Below, one piece after another: positions 35,578 through 44,703 of a stretch of 64,000 nucleotides of DNA; within the stretch, counting starts at the first letter, position 1, and each line of letters begins with the position of its first letter. A program made the translations under genes and the position numbers. The stretch lies in NCBI RefSeq assembly GCF_002982135.1, contig NZ_CP019982.1:1-64000 (forward strand), given 5' to 3'. The stretch is from Pediococcus inopinatus. Lineage in GTDB: Bacteria > Bacillota > Bacilli > Lactobacillales > Lactobacillaceae. The notes below the pieces were generated by a model. It made no database searches. It saw only the letters and a program-made list of their open reading frames with translations, and had not been told where the DNA came from.

Positions 35578-35650
35578 ATATTGATTAACTGATCTTCAAT
35601 TGCTCAATCATTTACGTTCTAAGAAGCCTAATACAGATAAATTTGGCTAA

Positions 35651-35791
35651 TTATCCATGTAATTTTTGTTGCAATGTATCACCAATGCCATCTACTTTCT
35701 TAGCAGCCAAGACGGTGCCACCGATGAGGACACCACCTACAATGAGCGTAGAAGCAATCATAAACTTAAATACACTTTTCAAGACGTCCAT
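35651..35791 (-). CDS. small single-helix membrane protein of the stress operon
   Basis: 46 aa starting at ATG 35791 behind GGGGGAATTTT: MDVLKSVFKFMIASTLIVGG, then VLIGGTVLAAKKVDGIGDTL and QQKLHG. One membrane helix with a short charged tail. It lies 11 bp after the glsB pair on the same strand. Unknown family; context suggests an envelope-stress role. Confidence 0.6.
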   Translation of the reverse strand: MDVLKSVFKFMIASTLIVGGVLIGGTVLAAKKVDGIGDTLQQKLHG

Positions 35792-35802
35792 AAAATTCCC
35801 CC

Positions 35803-36054
35803 TTACTTTTTACTGGTTCGACCAACAACTAATGAAACAATCAGAACTAAAATAATTGCCCCGATGATCGATGGTATCAATGCCATGCCAGCTAACGAAG
35901 GGCCCCAAGTGCCAAGGAGCCCTTGGCCAATCCACGCACCGATTAAACCAGCTACGATGTTTGCAATCCAGCCCATAGCAGCACCACGGTTAGTGATTGC
36001 GCCAGCAATGGCACCAATGATTGCCCCGACGATTAATGACCAAATAAGTCCCAT
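35803..36054 (-). CDS. GlsB/YeaQ/YmgE-family membrane protein, copy 1
   Basis: 83 aa with three glycine-rich helices (MGLIWSLIVGAIIGAIAGAI, AAMGWIANIVAGLIGAWIG, IIGAIILVLIVSLVVG). A family member of the transglycosylase-associated/GlsB stress proteins. Identical in protein to the neighbour at 36069; the genes form a tandem 266-bp duplication. Confidence 0.9.
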   Translation of the reverse strand: MGLIWSLIVGAIIGAIAGAITNRGAAMGWIANIVAGLIGAWIGQGLLGTWGPSLAGMALIPSIIGAIILVLIVSLVVGRTSKK

Positions 36055-36068
36055 ATTTACTCACTCCC

Positions 36069-36320
36069 TTACTTTTTACTGGTTCGACCAACAACTAATG
36101 AAACAATCAGAACTAAAATAATTGCCCCGATGATCGATGGTATCAATGCCATGCCAGCTAACGAAGGGCCCCAAGTGCCAAGGAGCCCTTGGCCAATCCA
36201 CGCACCGATTAAACCAGCTACGATGTTTGCAATCCAGCCCATAGCAGCACCACGGTTAGTGATTGCGCCAGCAATGGCACCAATGATTGCCCCGACGATT
36301 AATGACCATATAAGTCCCAT
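36069..36320 (-). CDS. GlsB/YeaQ/YmgE-family membrane protein, copy 2
   Basis: 83 aa, protein sequence identical to copy 1. Its ribosome site is GGGAGTGAG. This is the copy next to asp23 and so is probably the ancestral position. Duplication doubles the dose of this stress membrane protein. Confidence 0.9.
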   Translation of the reverse strand: MGLIWSLIVGAIIGAIAGAITNRGAAMGWIANIVAGLIGAWIGQGLLGTWGPSLAGMALIPSIIGAIILVLIVSLVVGRTSKK

Positions 36321-36334
36321 ATTTACTCACTCCC

Positions 36335-36877
36335 TTAGTTAACACGACTAGATTTATTGTCAGACGTTACTTTATCAACGCTGTCACCTAATGTTTCCTT
36401 CGATTTCTTTGCGCCCTTACTGACGGCTTCCTTCGTTTTGTCTGTGGCATCGCTCACGCGATCTTGCAGAGAAGTCGAATCTTTTTCATATTGCTCCTTT
36501 GTCTTGACATCAACAACATTCACATTTACCTCAATTACTTCTAATTCGGTCATATTCTTTACTTCCCGAACGATAACATTTTTGATCTTGTCATACAGTT
36601 TAGAAATATCAATGCCGTATTCAGCAACAATGTCGAGATCCACTGCAACCTGCTTTTTTCCAACCTCTACATCAATTCCTGATGTGACATCTGAAGTATT
36701 AACTAGTTTTTCAGCAACATTTGCGAAAAAGCCGCCATCTACGGTTAATAAGCCATCTACTTCAGAAAGTGCGATACCAATGATCTTTTGAATAACCTTA
36801 TCATCAAATGTTAAATTGCCTTTAACACCAGACTTTTCGTTAGTTGTTGTTTTCTCACTTGGCGTTCCATTCTGCAT
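36335..36877 (-). CDS. asp23: Asp23/Gls24-family alkaline shock protein
   Basis: 180 aa. The Asp23 domain (residues ~20-125) has LTFDDKVIQKIIGIALSEVD and VAVDLDIVAEYGIDISKLYD. A long charged C-terminal extension follows (KTKEAVSKGAKKSKETLGDS). In Gram-positives these proteins are held at the membrane by AmaP and are induced by alkaline and wall stress. AAGGAGG precedes the start. Third gene of the amaP operon. Confidence 0.9.
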   Translation of the reverse strand: MQNGTPSEKTTTNEKSGVKGNLTFDDKVIQKIIGIALSEVDGLLTVDGGFFANVAEKLVNTSDVTSGIDVEVGKKQVAVDLDIVAEYGIDISKLYDKIKNVIVREVKNMTELEVIEVNVNVVDVKTKEQYEKDSTSLQDRVSDATDKTKEAVSKGAKKSKETLGDSVDKVTSDNKSSRVN

Positions 36878-36904
36878 AATTTTTCCTCCTTATAATTCAA
36901 ACAG

Positions 36905-37090
36905 TTATTTAAAAACATTTGTTAAGATACCAGTTTTTTGAATATAATAACCCGCGGTAATCCCGATTGCCATAAAAATCAAAACAAAAAGCGTCTTGAA
37001 AAATCCAAAAGTGATGATAAGGACCGCTAAGAGCAACCCCATAATTCCACCAATTAGTGGCCAAAAATAGGCTTTAATGAGTTCGGTCAC
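36905..37090 (-). CDS. DUF2273 small membrane protein
   Basis: 61 aa starting GTG behind AGGAGGTGATAAC. Two helices with the DUF2273 pattern (YFWPLIGGIMGLLLAVLIIT, FGFFKTLFVLIFMAIGITAG). It regularly lies between amaP and asp23, as it does here. Confidence 0.88.
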   Translation of the reverse strand: MTELIKAYFWPLIGGIMGLLLAVLIITFGFFKTLFVLIFMAIGITAGYYIQKTGILTNVFK

Positions 37091-37101
37091 GTTATCACCT
37101 C

Positions 37102-37662
37102 CTAGACAACTCGAGATTGTTGCACATTAGCGTCCAACTCATTAAAATCAACGAGTCTGATTTTAATTTTTTTCTGTTCAGAAATTCCAAGACAAATACG
37201 CAAATCTTTTTTTAATTGATTAAGAAAATTTGCAGTCTGTTGCTTGGCATTGACTGAATTTAGTAGATCACCCGATATTTTAAGTGTGATCCCTTTTCGT
37301 GATAACTTAGATGATACCTTGGGGTTGCCAATAAAGGGTTCATGTTGAAGTGCTGAAAGCGCAAAATGTTCAATAGCTTTCTTACTGACGGTCACTTGAC
37401 CATCAGACTTTTGATGAAGATATAATGATTGTGACCGTGGCCAAAAAAGTGTGATAAGCAAAAAAATAATTAACAGTACCGCCAGAATTACTCCACTCCA
37501 AAAGAGGTATATCGGTTCGTACTGCTCCAACCAACCAAGCTTTAATGACATGGGTGTACTAGTACCAATGGCCGTTGACCAATTTTTAAAGACAAGAACT
37601 ATGGATAAAGGAAATGCAAGGATAATAACAACTACTATTAATGCCTTAAATATAAATCGCAA
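37102..37662 (-). CDS. amaP: alkaline shock response membrane anchor protein AmaP
   Basis: 186 aa with two N-terminal membrane helices (residues ~5-25 and ~55-75) and a cytoplasmic domain (SDGQVTVSKKAIEHFALSAL, GISEQKKIKIRLVDFN). AmaP anchors Asp23 to the membrane. It starts with TTG at 37662, with AGGTGG at a good distance; an ATG at 37668 is out of frame. First gene of the operon. Confidence 0.85.
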   Translation of the reverse strand: MRFIFKALIVVVIILAFPLSIVLVFKNWSTAIGTSTPMSLKLGWLEQYEPIYLFWSGVILAVLLIIFLLITLFWPRSQSLYLHQKSDGQVTVSKKAIEHFALSALQHEPFIGNPKVSSKLSRKGITLKISGDLLNSVNAKQQTANFLNQLKKDLRICLGISEQKKIKIRLVDFNELDANVQQSRVV

Positions 37663-37683
37663 ATCATCACCACCTTTACCATA

Positions 37684-37712
37684 ATTATATCAGGACAGTT
37701 GTGATGATGGAA
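37684..37712 (-). promoter_or_regulatory. probable amaP promoter
   Basis: On the minus strand TATAAT ends 21 bases before the TTG start. A weak -35 (TTCCAT) lies 17 bases upstream. A poor -35 with a perfect -10 suggests dependence on an activator. Confidence 0.5.
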
Positions 37713-37767
37713 TTATATGCTCTTATAAGGAACCAATTAAGATTTTTGTTTGACTAAACCAATCTAG

Positions 37768-40338
37768 CCATTAGGGTATACCCAAACAAGCGGTAAGATA
37801 TTAACTTGGACTACGACTGTCTCGAATTCTAATCAAGCAATGGCAATGATTGTCAGTGCATCAACTGGTGGTGCTAAGAATTTACAGCAATTTGAAATAA
37901 TGAGTTTTGATTTTAAGCAAGCAGCGACAGTTAATGTTAAGTATGTTGATACAAAAGGTAATCAAATTGCTCAAGGTGAGGTTACTTATCCAAATGGCGC
38001 TAATGTTAATGGTACTTATACTACAGGACAATTAGAAATTCCCAATTATAAGTTTGTAAGAATGGATGATGGTACTGCCACTGGAGCAAAAAGTTTGCCA
38101 GCGACGGGTACTCTAACAAAAGCTGGAGATAATGGGACGGTTATTTATGTCTATGCACCAGCGTACACACAAACAAGCAAAACAATTAGTGAAACCATTA
38201 AGTATATTGACCAAGATGGTAAAGAAGTAGCAATAGGATATACGGCAGATCCAATTACATTTGTGACAGTAACTAATCCAGTTGATAACACAACAACAAC
38301 GTATTACTCAACTAAAGCAAAGACTGCAACGCTGGATGATAATGGTGTGCCAACAGAAGCTGGATGGACAAAAGCAGACAGTACCGATTTCGCAGAAGTA
38401 GTTAATCCAGAAGTTGATGGCTATAAGGTAATCAGTAATGATGCCCCAAACTCTGATTTGACAAGCGTTGCAGTTCAAACTGTCTACACTAATTCTAGTG
38501 ATCTTGACTTCACGGTGGTTTATGCCAAGAATGCGCCAACTATTACAACCGAAAGCAAGACGATTAATGAAACTATCCATTACGTCTACAAAGATGGTAC
38601 GACAGCTCATGATGATTATGTGGCCAAGCCGGTTGAATTTACGCGTGAAGTCTCAACTGATGCGGTGACAGGTGAAAAGACCTATGGGTCTTGGTCAGCA
38701 GATCAAAGCTTTGCGGCAGTAACTAGCCCAGCTATTAAGGGTTACACGCCAGACCAGGCTGAAATTGGGTCACAAACTGTGAGTGGTGACTCCAGTGATC
38801 TTGATTTCACGGTGGTTTATGCTAAGAATGCGCCAACTATTACAACTGAAAGCAAGACGATTAATGAAACTATCCATTACGTCTACAAAGATGGTACGAC
38901 AGCTCATGATGATTATGTGGCCAAGCCGGTTGAATTTACGCGTGAAGTCTCAACTGATGCGGTGACAGGTGAAAAGACCTATGGGTCTTGGTCAGCAGAT
39001 CAAAGCTTTGCGGCAGTAACTAGCCCAGCTATTAAGGGTTACACGCCAGACCAGGCTGAAATTGGGTCACAAACTGTGAGTGGTGACTCCAGTGATCTTG
39101 ATTTCACGGTGGTTTATGCTAAGAATGCGCCAACTATTACAACCGAAAGCAAGACGATTAATGAAACTATCCATTACGTCTACAAAGATGGTACGACAGC
39201 TCATGATGATTATGTGGCCAAGCCGGTTGAATTTACGCGTGAAGTCTCAACTGATGCGGTGACAGGTGAAAAGACCTATGGGTCTTGGTCAGCAGATCAA
39301 AGCTTTGCGGCAGTAACTAGCCCAGCTATTAAGGGTTACACGCCAGACCAGGCTGAAATTGGGTCACAAACTGTGAGTGGTGACTCCAGTGATCTTGATT
39401 TCACGGTGGTTTATGCTAAGAATGCGCCAACTATTACAACTGAAAGCAAGACGATTAATGAAACTATCCATTACGTCTACAAAGATGGTACGACAGCTCA
39501 TGATGATTATGTGGCCAAGCCGGTTGAATTTACGCGTGAAGTCTCAACTGATGCGGTGACAGGTGAAAAGACCTATGGGTCTTGGTCAGCAGATCAAAGC
39601 TTTGCGGCAGTAACTAGCCCAGCTATTAAGGGTTACACGCCAGACCAGGCTGAAATTGGGTCACAAACTGTGAGTGGTGACTCCAGTGATCTTGATTTCA
39701 CGGTGGTTTATGCTAAGAATGCGCCAACTATTACAACCGAAAGCAAGACGATTAATGAAACTATCCATTACGTCTACAAAGATGGTACGACAGCTCATGA
39801 TGATTATGTGGCCAAGCCGGTTGAATTTACGCGTGAAGTCTCAACTGATGCGGTGACAGGTGAAAAGACCTATGGGTCTTGGTCAGCAGATCAAAGCTTT
39901 GCGGCAGTAACTAGCCCAGCTATTAAGGGTTACACGCCAGACCAGGCTGAAATTGGGTCACAAACTGTGAGTGGTGACGCTAGTGATCTTGACTTTACAG
40001 TAGTTTATACCAAGGATGCGCCAACAAAGCCGGTTGACCCAAGTCAACCAACGACGCCAACAAAACCAGTTAACCCAAGTCAACCAACGACGCCAACAAA
40101 ACCAGTTAACCCAAGTCAACCAACGACGCCAATAAAGCCGATTAACCCAAGCCAATCAACGACACCTGCTAAGCCGGTTCAGGCTGGTCAAGCAGCGGCT
40201 ACTAATTTTGTGGATCAACGGTTGCCTCAAACTGATGAAACTGATCAACGACACATGACACTGAGTGGTTTATTACTATTAGCCATGAGTAGTTTGTTAG
40301 GACTCTTCGGAATGACTAAGCGGCAGCGCAAAGAATAG
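37768..40338 (+). pseudogene. MucBP-repeat LPXTG surface protein, 5'-truncated
   Basis: The frame opens after TAG at 37765 with PLGYTQTSGKILTWTTTV, part of a lectin-like or adhesin domain. It has no start codon, signal peptide or promoter, so the N-terminus is lost; the ATG at 37840 is only internal. MucBP-type units (VKYVDTKGNQIAQGEV and five 99-residue repeats), a PTKPVNPSQPTTP stalk, the sortase motif LPQTDE, a membrane helix and KRQRKE follow. Without the signal it cannot be exported. LPQTxE is the form favoured in the L. plantarum group. The long intact frame implies recent loss. Confidence 0.85.
38495..39979 (+). repeat. five 297-bp tandem repeats in the surface protein gene
   Basis: Units start about 38495, 38792, 39089, 39386 and 39683, each coding for 99 residues (ITTESKTINETIHYVYKDGT...). 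They are almost identical. One silent site alternates, ACCGAA in units 1, 3 and 5 and ACTGAA in units 2 and 4. Confidence 0.92.
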
Positions 40339-40349
40339 GATGATATTAT

Positions 40350-40788
40350 ATGCTAAATCAGCAGCAAACTAAGATCCAGTTTGAGAGCTTAGCAACCCTT
40401 CAAGCTATTCAGAAACAAGGCATACCAGATGTTAGTGCAAGGGCTGGCCACAACTGGTTTCTCAATGCGTGAGTGGGGAATATTAGTCTATCTTGAACAA
40501 CACGGACAAGCCACTGCTAGTGAATTGGCTGATGCGTTCATGGTTACGCGCACACTAATTTCCAGAAACACTTGGCGACTGATTCAAGATAATTTAATTC
40601 AATCACAAGTAAATCAAACTGATCGACGAATTGTGCGGCTAACCTTGACTACTAATGGCCAAGAAACTGTCCAAAGGAGCGTTCGGCAAGTGCAAGCAAA
40701 TTTAAAAACTTTCAACCAAAGTCACGATTTGGAGAAGTTGACTAAACAAGTGGAAACTTTGTCACAACAACTGGCTAAGATAAATTAA
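40350..40788 (+). pseudogene. MarR-family regulator, frameshifted
   Basis: ATG 40350 gives MLNQQQTKIQFESLATLQAI and QKQGIPD, then the frame shifts near 40425 into LVQGLATTGFSMREWGILVY. The winged-helix domain (ATASELADAFMVTRTLISRN, TDRRIVRLTLTTNG) is typical MarR. Joined, the protein is about 145 aa, the normal MarR size. An internal ATG at 40429 would omit the dimerization helix. Confidence 0.7.
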
Positions 40789-40828
40789 AAGTTTTTCAAA
40801 GTAAGTAAAGATGCCTTAATGTAAATAA

Positions 40829-40873
40829 AGATCGGTCCGTTAAAACCCTTGGGGTTGAGCAGGCCGGTCTTTT
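40829..40873 (+). terminator. terminator
   Basis: AAAGATCGGTCC pairs with the later GGCCGGTCTTTT in an imperfect stem, with an inner AACCC/GGGTT stem. Confidence 0.5.
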
Positions 40874-41013
40874 GTTGAAGTGAAGAAAATTTAAACATTA
40901 AGATTATTTTAGTCTCGTGACAATAATCATTTTGTATACCTAAGTAATTAATCGAGCATTGCAAGTGAGTGTTTAAATAATTATGTGTAAATGAATTATT
41001 GGGAATTGAAAAA

Positions 41014-41070
41014 GGGAAGCCTCTCCCTTATGATAGTTAGCGTCTAAACAAACATCACAGGAGGCTTCCC
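41014..41070 (+). promoter_or_regulatory. 5'-leader inverted repeat that pairs with the IS256-A ribosome site
   Basis: GGGAAGCCTC at 41014 is complementary to GAGGCTTCCC at 41061, which overlaps the Shine-Dalgarno (AGGAGG) just before the ATG at 41072. A transcript entering from outside would fold and hide the ribosome site. Confidence 0.65.
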
Positions 41071-41071
41071 C

Positions 41072-42244
41072 ATGAATCAGTTTACCAAAGAAATTGTCAC
41101 AGCACTAGCTCAGAATCAAGATTTAGACCTCATTTTTAAAGATCACCTAGAAATTGCCGTTAATGAATTACTTCAAAATGAGCTTTCCGCCTTTTTAGGC
41201 TATGAACGCTATGATAGAGCTGGATTTAACTCTGGTAATTCACGCAATGGCAACTACTTAAGAACCTTCAAAACTAAATATGGCGAGTTGAATCTCACGG
41301 TTCCACGTGATCGTAATGGCGAATTTATTAACCACACCTTACCTGCTTATCAGCGCCAAACAGACCAACTGGAACAGACGGTCATCCAGCTTTATCAAAA
41401 AGGCATTACTACCCATGAAATCTCCGATCTCATGGAAAAAATGTATGGTGCTTATTACACACCGCAAACAGTTTCTAACTTAACTAAAGTCGTTAATGAA
41501 CAAGTTGAAGCTTTCAAAAGTAGAACATTGTCAGAAAAATATGCGGTTATCTATCTGGATGCCACTTATCTGCCGTTAAGACGCGACACCGTCGCAAAAG
41601 AAGCAGTCCACATTGCGATCGGTATACAGCCTAATGGGCATAAAGAAGTCTTATCATACAAAATAGCGCCTACTGAATCTGGTGCAATTTGGACAGAGGT
41701 ATTGGCTGATCTGAAACAACGAGGGGTGCAACAGAATTTACTTTTTGTGGCCGATGGCTTAGTTGGATTGGCGTCTGCGGTTGGCAAATATTACCCCGAA
41801 GCCGTTATTCAACAATGTCTCGTTCATGTAAGTCGTAATATCTCGCATCGTATTCGTGTGAAAGACCGTAAAGAAGTCTTAGGTGATTTTAAATTAATCC
41901 ATCAATCATCTGATAAACAGGCGGCAGAGCACAGCCTAGCTAACTTTATCAATCGCTGGCGCAAACGATATCCTAAAGTTACCCAAGGGTTATTAGAAAA
42001 TCAGAAATTATTGACGTGTTTTGATTTCCCAGCAGCTATTCGGGCTAGTATTTACAGCACAAACCTAATTGAATCATTTAATAAAAAATTCAAGCGGCAG
42101 ACTAAAAAACGTGAACAGTTTCCAAATGAGGAATCCTTAGAAAGAACCTTGATGACGGTTATTCTGGATTACAATGACAAGTTTGATCAGCGGGTGCATA
42201 AGGGATTCAACATGGTTGAAGACACATTAGAATCTATGTTTTAA
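41072..42244 (+). CDS. IS256-family transposase A
   Basis: 390 aa. Hallmarks of the family: SGNSRNGNYLRTFKTKYGEL, the DDE acids in AVIYLDATYLPLRRD and LFVADGLVGL, and the terminal STNLIESFNKKFKRQTKKRE. About two-thirds similar by eye to transposase B, so a different IS species. No defects seen. Confidence 0.9.
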   Translation: MNQFTKEIVTALAQNQDLDLIFKDHLEIAVNELLQNELSAFLGYERYDRAGFNSGNSRNGNYLRTFKTKYGELNLTVPRDRNGEFINHTLPAYQRQTDQLEQTVIQLYQKGITTHEISDLMEKMYGAYYTPQTVSNLTKVVNEQVEAFKSRTLSEKYAVIYLDATYLPLRRDTVAKEAVHIAIGIQPNGHKEVLSYKIAPTESGAIWTEVLADLKQRGVQQNLLFVADGLVGLASAVGKYYPEAVIQQCLVHVSRNISHRIRVKDRKEVLGDFKLIHQSSDKQAAEHSLANFINRWRKRYPKVTQGLLENQKLLTCFDFPAAIRASIYSTNLIESFNKKFKRQTKKREQFPNEESLERTLMTVILDYNDKFDQRVHKGFNMVEDTLESMF

Positions 42245-42398
42245 AAAAAGGACGAGAGGCTTTTCTATTTACACATAAAATTTGACACTCTCTTGCAAGT
42301 GGCAAAGTTTCTCACCATTAAAAAAGCTTAGATATATTTAGATACAAATTTTTTGACGTTTTGAATATGTGATAATTAAAGTGTTTAAATGGAACGAA

Positions 42399-42435
42399 CC
42401 AGGTCACAACTTAACAGTTGTGGCCTGTTTTTTGA
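42399..42435 (+). terminator. terminator before resolvase 1
   Basis: CAGGTCACAAC and GTTGTGGCCTG pair around TTAACA, then TTTTTT. Confidence 0.7.
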
Positions 42436-42462
42436 TGCTGTATAATTAAAGGGTTAGAACCG

Positions 42463-42480
42463 TGTCATTACTTAATGACA
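42463..42480. other. candidate resolvase crossover site
   Basis: TGTCATTA-CT-TAATGACA: perfect 8-bp arms around a two-base centre, 19 bp before the resolvase ATG. Serine recombinases cut with a 2-bp stagger, so it fits a site I, although no sites II/III are obvious. Confidence 0.5.
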
Positions 42481-42499
42481 TAAGTAAGGAGATAAAAAG

Positions 42500-43054
42500 A
42501 TGAAATATGGCTATGCGCGGGTCAGTACCACTGATCAAAAATTAGCAAATCAAATTGAGTTACTAAAATTGGCAGGAGCAGAAAAAATCTTTCAAGAAAA
42601 GTTTACTGGCACAACTACCGAACGACCGGAGTTTCAAAAACTGTTGCGCGCTCTAAAAACAGGTGATACTTTGATTGTCACTAAGCTGGATCGGTTTGCA
42701 CGGAACACGCGCGAGGCCTTAGCCATTATCCAAGAGTTGTTTAAAGAAAATGTCAAAGTCAACATTTTGAATATGGGCTTAATTGACAATACGCCGACTG
42801 GCCAATTAGTCTTTACAATATTTAGCGCCTTTGCGCAGTTTGAACGCGATATGATTGTCACGCGCACACAAGAAGGTAAAGTGTATGCCAAGCAACATGA
42901 TCCGTTGTTTCGGGAAGGGCGACCGAAAACGTATTCTGATGAACAGATCAGATTTGCTTATGAGTTGCGAAAACAAGGCATGACTTATAAGATGATTGAA
43001 CGAAAGACGGGGATTAGTAAACGCACGCAACAGCGAAGGTTTAAGTCGATTTAA
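42500..43054 (+). CDS. serine recombinase (resolvase/invertase) 1
   Basis: 184 aa. The catalytic serine is in [10 protein letters not shown]; the arginines are in [30 protein letters not shown] is the E-helix region. A C-terminal helix-turn-helix ([18 protein letters not shown]) follows. Usual Pin/Tn3-resolvase size. It likely resolves plasmid multimers or inverts a segment; the target may be the dyad immediately upstream. Confidence 0.9.
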   Translation: MKYGYARVSTTDQKLANQIELLKLAGAEKIFQEKFTGTTTERPEFQKLLRALKTGDTLIVTKLDRFARNTREALAIIQELFKENVKVNILNMGLIDNTPTGQLVFTIFSAFAQFERDMIVTRTQEGKVYAKQHDPLFREGRPKTYSDEQIRFAYELRKQGMTYKMIERKTGISKRTQQRRFKSI

Positions 43055-43213
43055 AAATAGGTGTTTTAAGAATTGAATGTTTAATTAATCACGTACGACG
43101 GGGATTGCCGCTTTATTAAACAGTTGTGAGAGAAATTTATTTAGGGATTTTAAGCACTATTTATACCTGTTGTGCTATTGAGGTTAGTTGTGATAAGGAT
43201 TAATTTGTACTAC

Positions 43214-43251
43214 AAAAGGCCTACTCAATTGTTAGTTGAGAAGGCCTTTTG
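43214..43251. terminator. terminator after resolvase 1
   Basis: AAAAGGCCTACTCAA and TTGAGAAGGCCTTTT around TTGTTAG. Confidence 0.75.
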
Positions 43252-43408
43252 TGGGTATTTTGATTAGAGCTATTAACCCTATGCTAATTATAAGGCTTAG
43301 CTTTCAAATGGAACATACTATTATCCAAATTATGATTTGTTAAGGTGGTGTGAGAGCATAAAATATCTTGTGTAAATGCATAAAAGATTTCTGAATTGTA
43401 TAGAAATA

Positions 43409-43467
43409 GGGAATGCCTTCCCTTATGATATTTAGTAACCACAGAAAACATCACAGGAGGCATTCCC
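43409..43467 (+). promoter_or_regulatory. 5'-leader inverted repeat of IS256-B
   Basis: GGGAATGCCT pairs with AGGCATTCCC, which overlaps AGGAGG just before the ATG at 43469. Same layout as in IS256-A but with different bases that still pair. Confidence 0.65.
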
Positions 43468-43468
43468 C

Positions 43469-44644
43469 ATGAATGAACTTACCACAGAAATTATCGCTGC
43501 ACTAGCCCAAAAGCAAGATTTGGACGAAGTTTTTCGTCACCACCTCGAAATTGCGATTAACCAGCTGCTTCAAACCGAATTGGCAGAGTTTTTGGGTTAC
43601 GAACGCTACTCATACGCTGGGATTAACACTGGTAATAACCGCAACGGCAGTTATGAGCGCTCGTTTGATACGAAGTACGGCCAACTTAACTTAACCATTC
43701 CTCGAGATCGCAATGGCCGGTTTGAAAATCATACCTTGCCAGCCTACGGTCGGCACAGTGATAATTTAGAAACAACGGTCATTCAGTTGTATACCAAGGG
43801 CATTACCACTGCTGAAATTGCCGAACTCATTGAGAAAATGTACGGTGCTCACTACTCCAAAGCCACGGTTTCCAACATGACTAAAGCCGTCAATGAACAG
43901 GTTCAAGCTTTCCAGCAACGTCGACTGGCTTCACAATATGCGGCCATCTTCTTAGATGCCACTTACTTGCCGTTAAAGCGGGATACCGTTCAAAAAGAAG
44001 CCGTTCATATTGCGATTGGCATTCGTCCAGATGGTACGAAAGAAGTGCTGAACTACCAAGTGGCGCCAACGGAATCGACTGGAATCTGGACTGAACTGCT
44101 GGGAACCTTGATCAAGCAGGGCGTTAAAGATGTGCTGTTGTTTGTGTCCGATGGGTTAGTTGGTTTGGATGAAGGCTTGAATCGGCATTTCCCTAAAGCC
44201 AAACGACAACGTTGCCTGGTTCATGTTGGGCGGAATCTGATGAACAAAGTTCGCGTAAAAGACCGCAAGGCCGTGATCAGTGACTTTAAACAAGTTCATC
44301 GGGCCGCCAACCGTGAAGCAGCCGAACTGAAACTGAATGAGTTCGCCAACAACTGGCATCAGACCTATCCCAAATTAATCAAAGATCTGCTTAAAATGCC
44401 GAATTTACTCACTTTCATGGACTTTCCACCAGCTATCCGGCAATCACTATACGCCACTAACCTGATTGAGAACTTTAATAAGCATCTCAAGCGCACCACC
44501 CACCACAAAGAACAATTTCCAACGGAAGATTCACTGGATCGCTTCCTGGTTTCTCAGTTTAATGTTTATAACGAGAAGTCTCTGAAGCGGATCCACCGAG
44601 GGTTCAAAGGACTCCAGGACACCTTGGAAGCATCATTTATTTAA
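43469..44644 (+). CDS. IS256-family transposase B, left copy
   Basis: 391 aa with NTGNNRNGSYERSFDTKYGQ, the acids in AAIFLDATYLPLKRD and LFVSDGLVGLDEG, and YATNLIENFNKHLKRTTHHK. Its protein is identical to the copy at 49711. Appears functional. Confidence 0.92.
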   Translation: MNELTTEIIAALAQKQDLDEVFRHHLEIAINQLLQTELAEFLGYERYSYAGINTGNNRNGSYERSFDTKYGQLNLTIPRDRNGRFENHTLPAYGRHSDNLETTVIQLYTKGITTAEIAELIEKMYGAHYSKATVSNMTKAVNEQVQAFQQRRLASQYAAIFLDATYLPLKRDTVQKEAVHIAIGIRPDGTKEVLNYQVAPTESTGIWTELLGTLIKQGVKDVLLFVSDGLVGLDEGLNRHFPKAKRQRCLVHVGRNLMNKVRVKDRKAVISDFKQVHRAANREAAELKLNEFANNWHQTYPKLIKDLLKMPNLLTFMDFPPAIRQSLYATNLIENFNKHLKRTTHHKEQFPTEDSLDRFLVSQFNVYNEKSLKRIHRGFKGLQDTLEASFI

Positions 44645-44703
44645 GTTAGATACATATTATATGTACGAAGGCATTTCATTTACACAAGATTCTTGACGCT
44701 ACC

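Larger units (their letters stand above)
35803..36334 (-). repeat. tandem 266-bp duplication (glsB)
   Basis: 35803-36068 and 36069-36334 match base for base except one synonymous change near the start (ATT against ATA, at 36038 and 36304 or within a base of these). Each unit contains one gene with its own ribosome site. Confidence 0.9.
40967..42292 (+). mobile_element. IS256-family element A with 8-bp target duplication
   Basis: Ends GAGTGTTTAAATAATTATGT and, reversed, GAGAGTGTCAAATTTTATGT. The direct repeat TTGCAAGT flanks it on both sides (40959-40966, 42293-42300), a perfect 8-bp target duplication. So the element is complete and entered here by transposition. Confidence 0.92.
43352..44703 (+). 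mobile_element. IS256-family element B, left copy
   Basis: Ends GAGAGCATAAAATATCTTGT and, reversed, AGCGTCAAGAATCTTGTGTA. It is the same element as the inverted copy at 49652-51003 and the source of the broken copy at 53335. It forms the outer part of the large inverted repeat. Confidence 0.85.

Noticed and set aside
35643..36342. Plus-strand frames across the glsB pair
   Set aside because: Antisense shadows of the duplicated genes, with proline-rich composition typical of reverse-read membrane genes.
38308..38610. Cysteine-rich minus-strand frame
   Set aside because: It is antisense to the MucBP gene, without start signal or codon bias.
38468..39856. Series of 60-codon frames at 297-bp steps in the surface-protein region
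   Set aside because: They are the same out-of-frame shadow of each repeat unit and have no ribosome sites.
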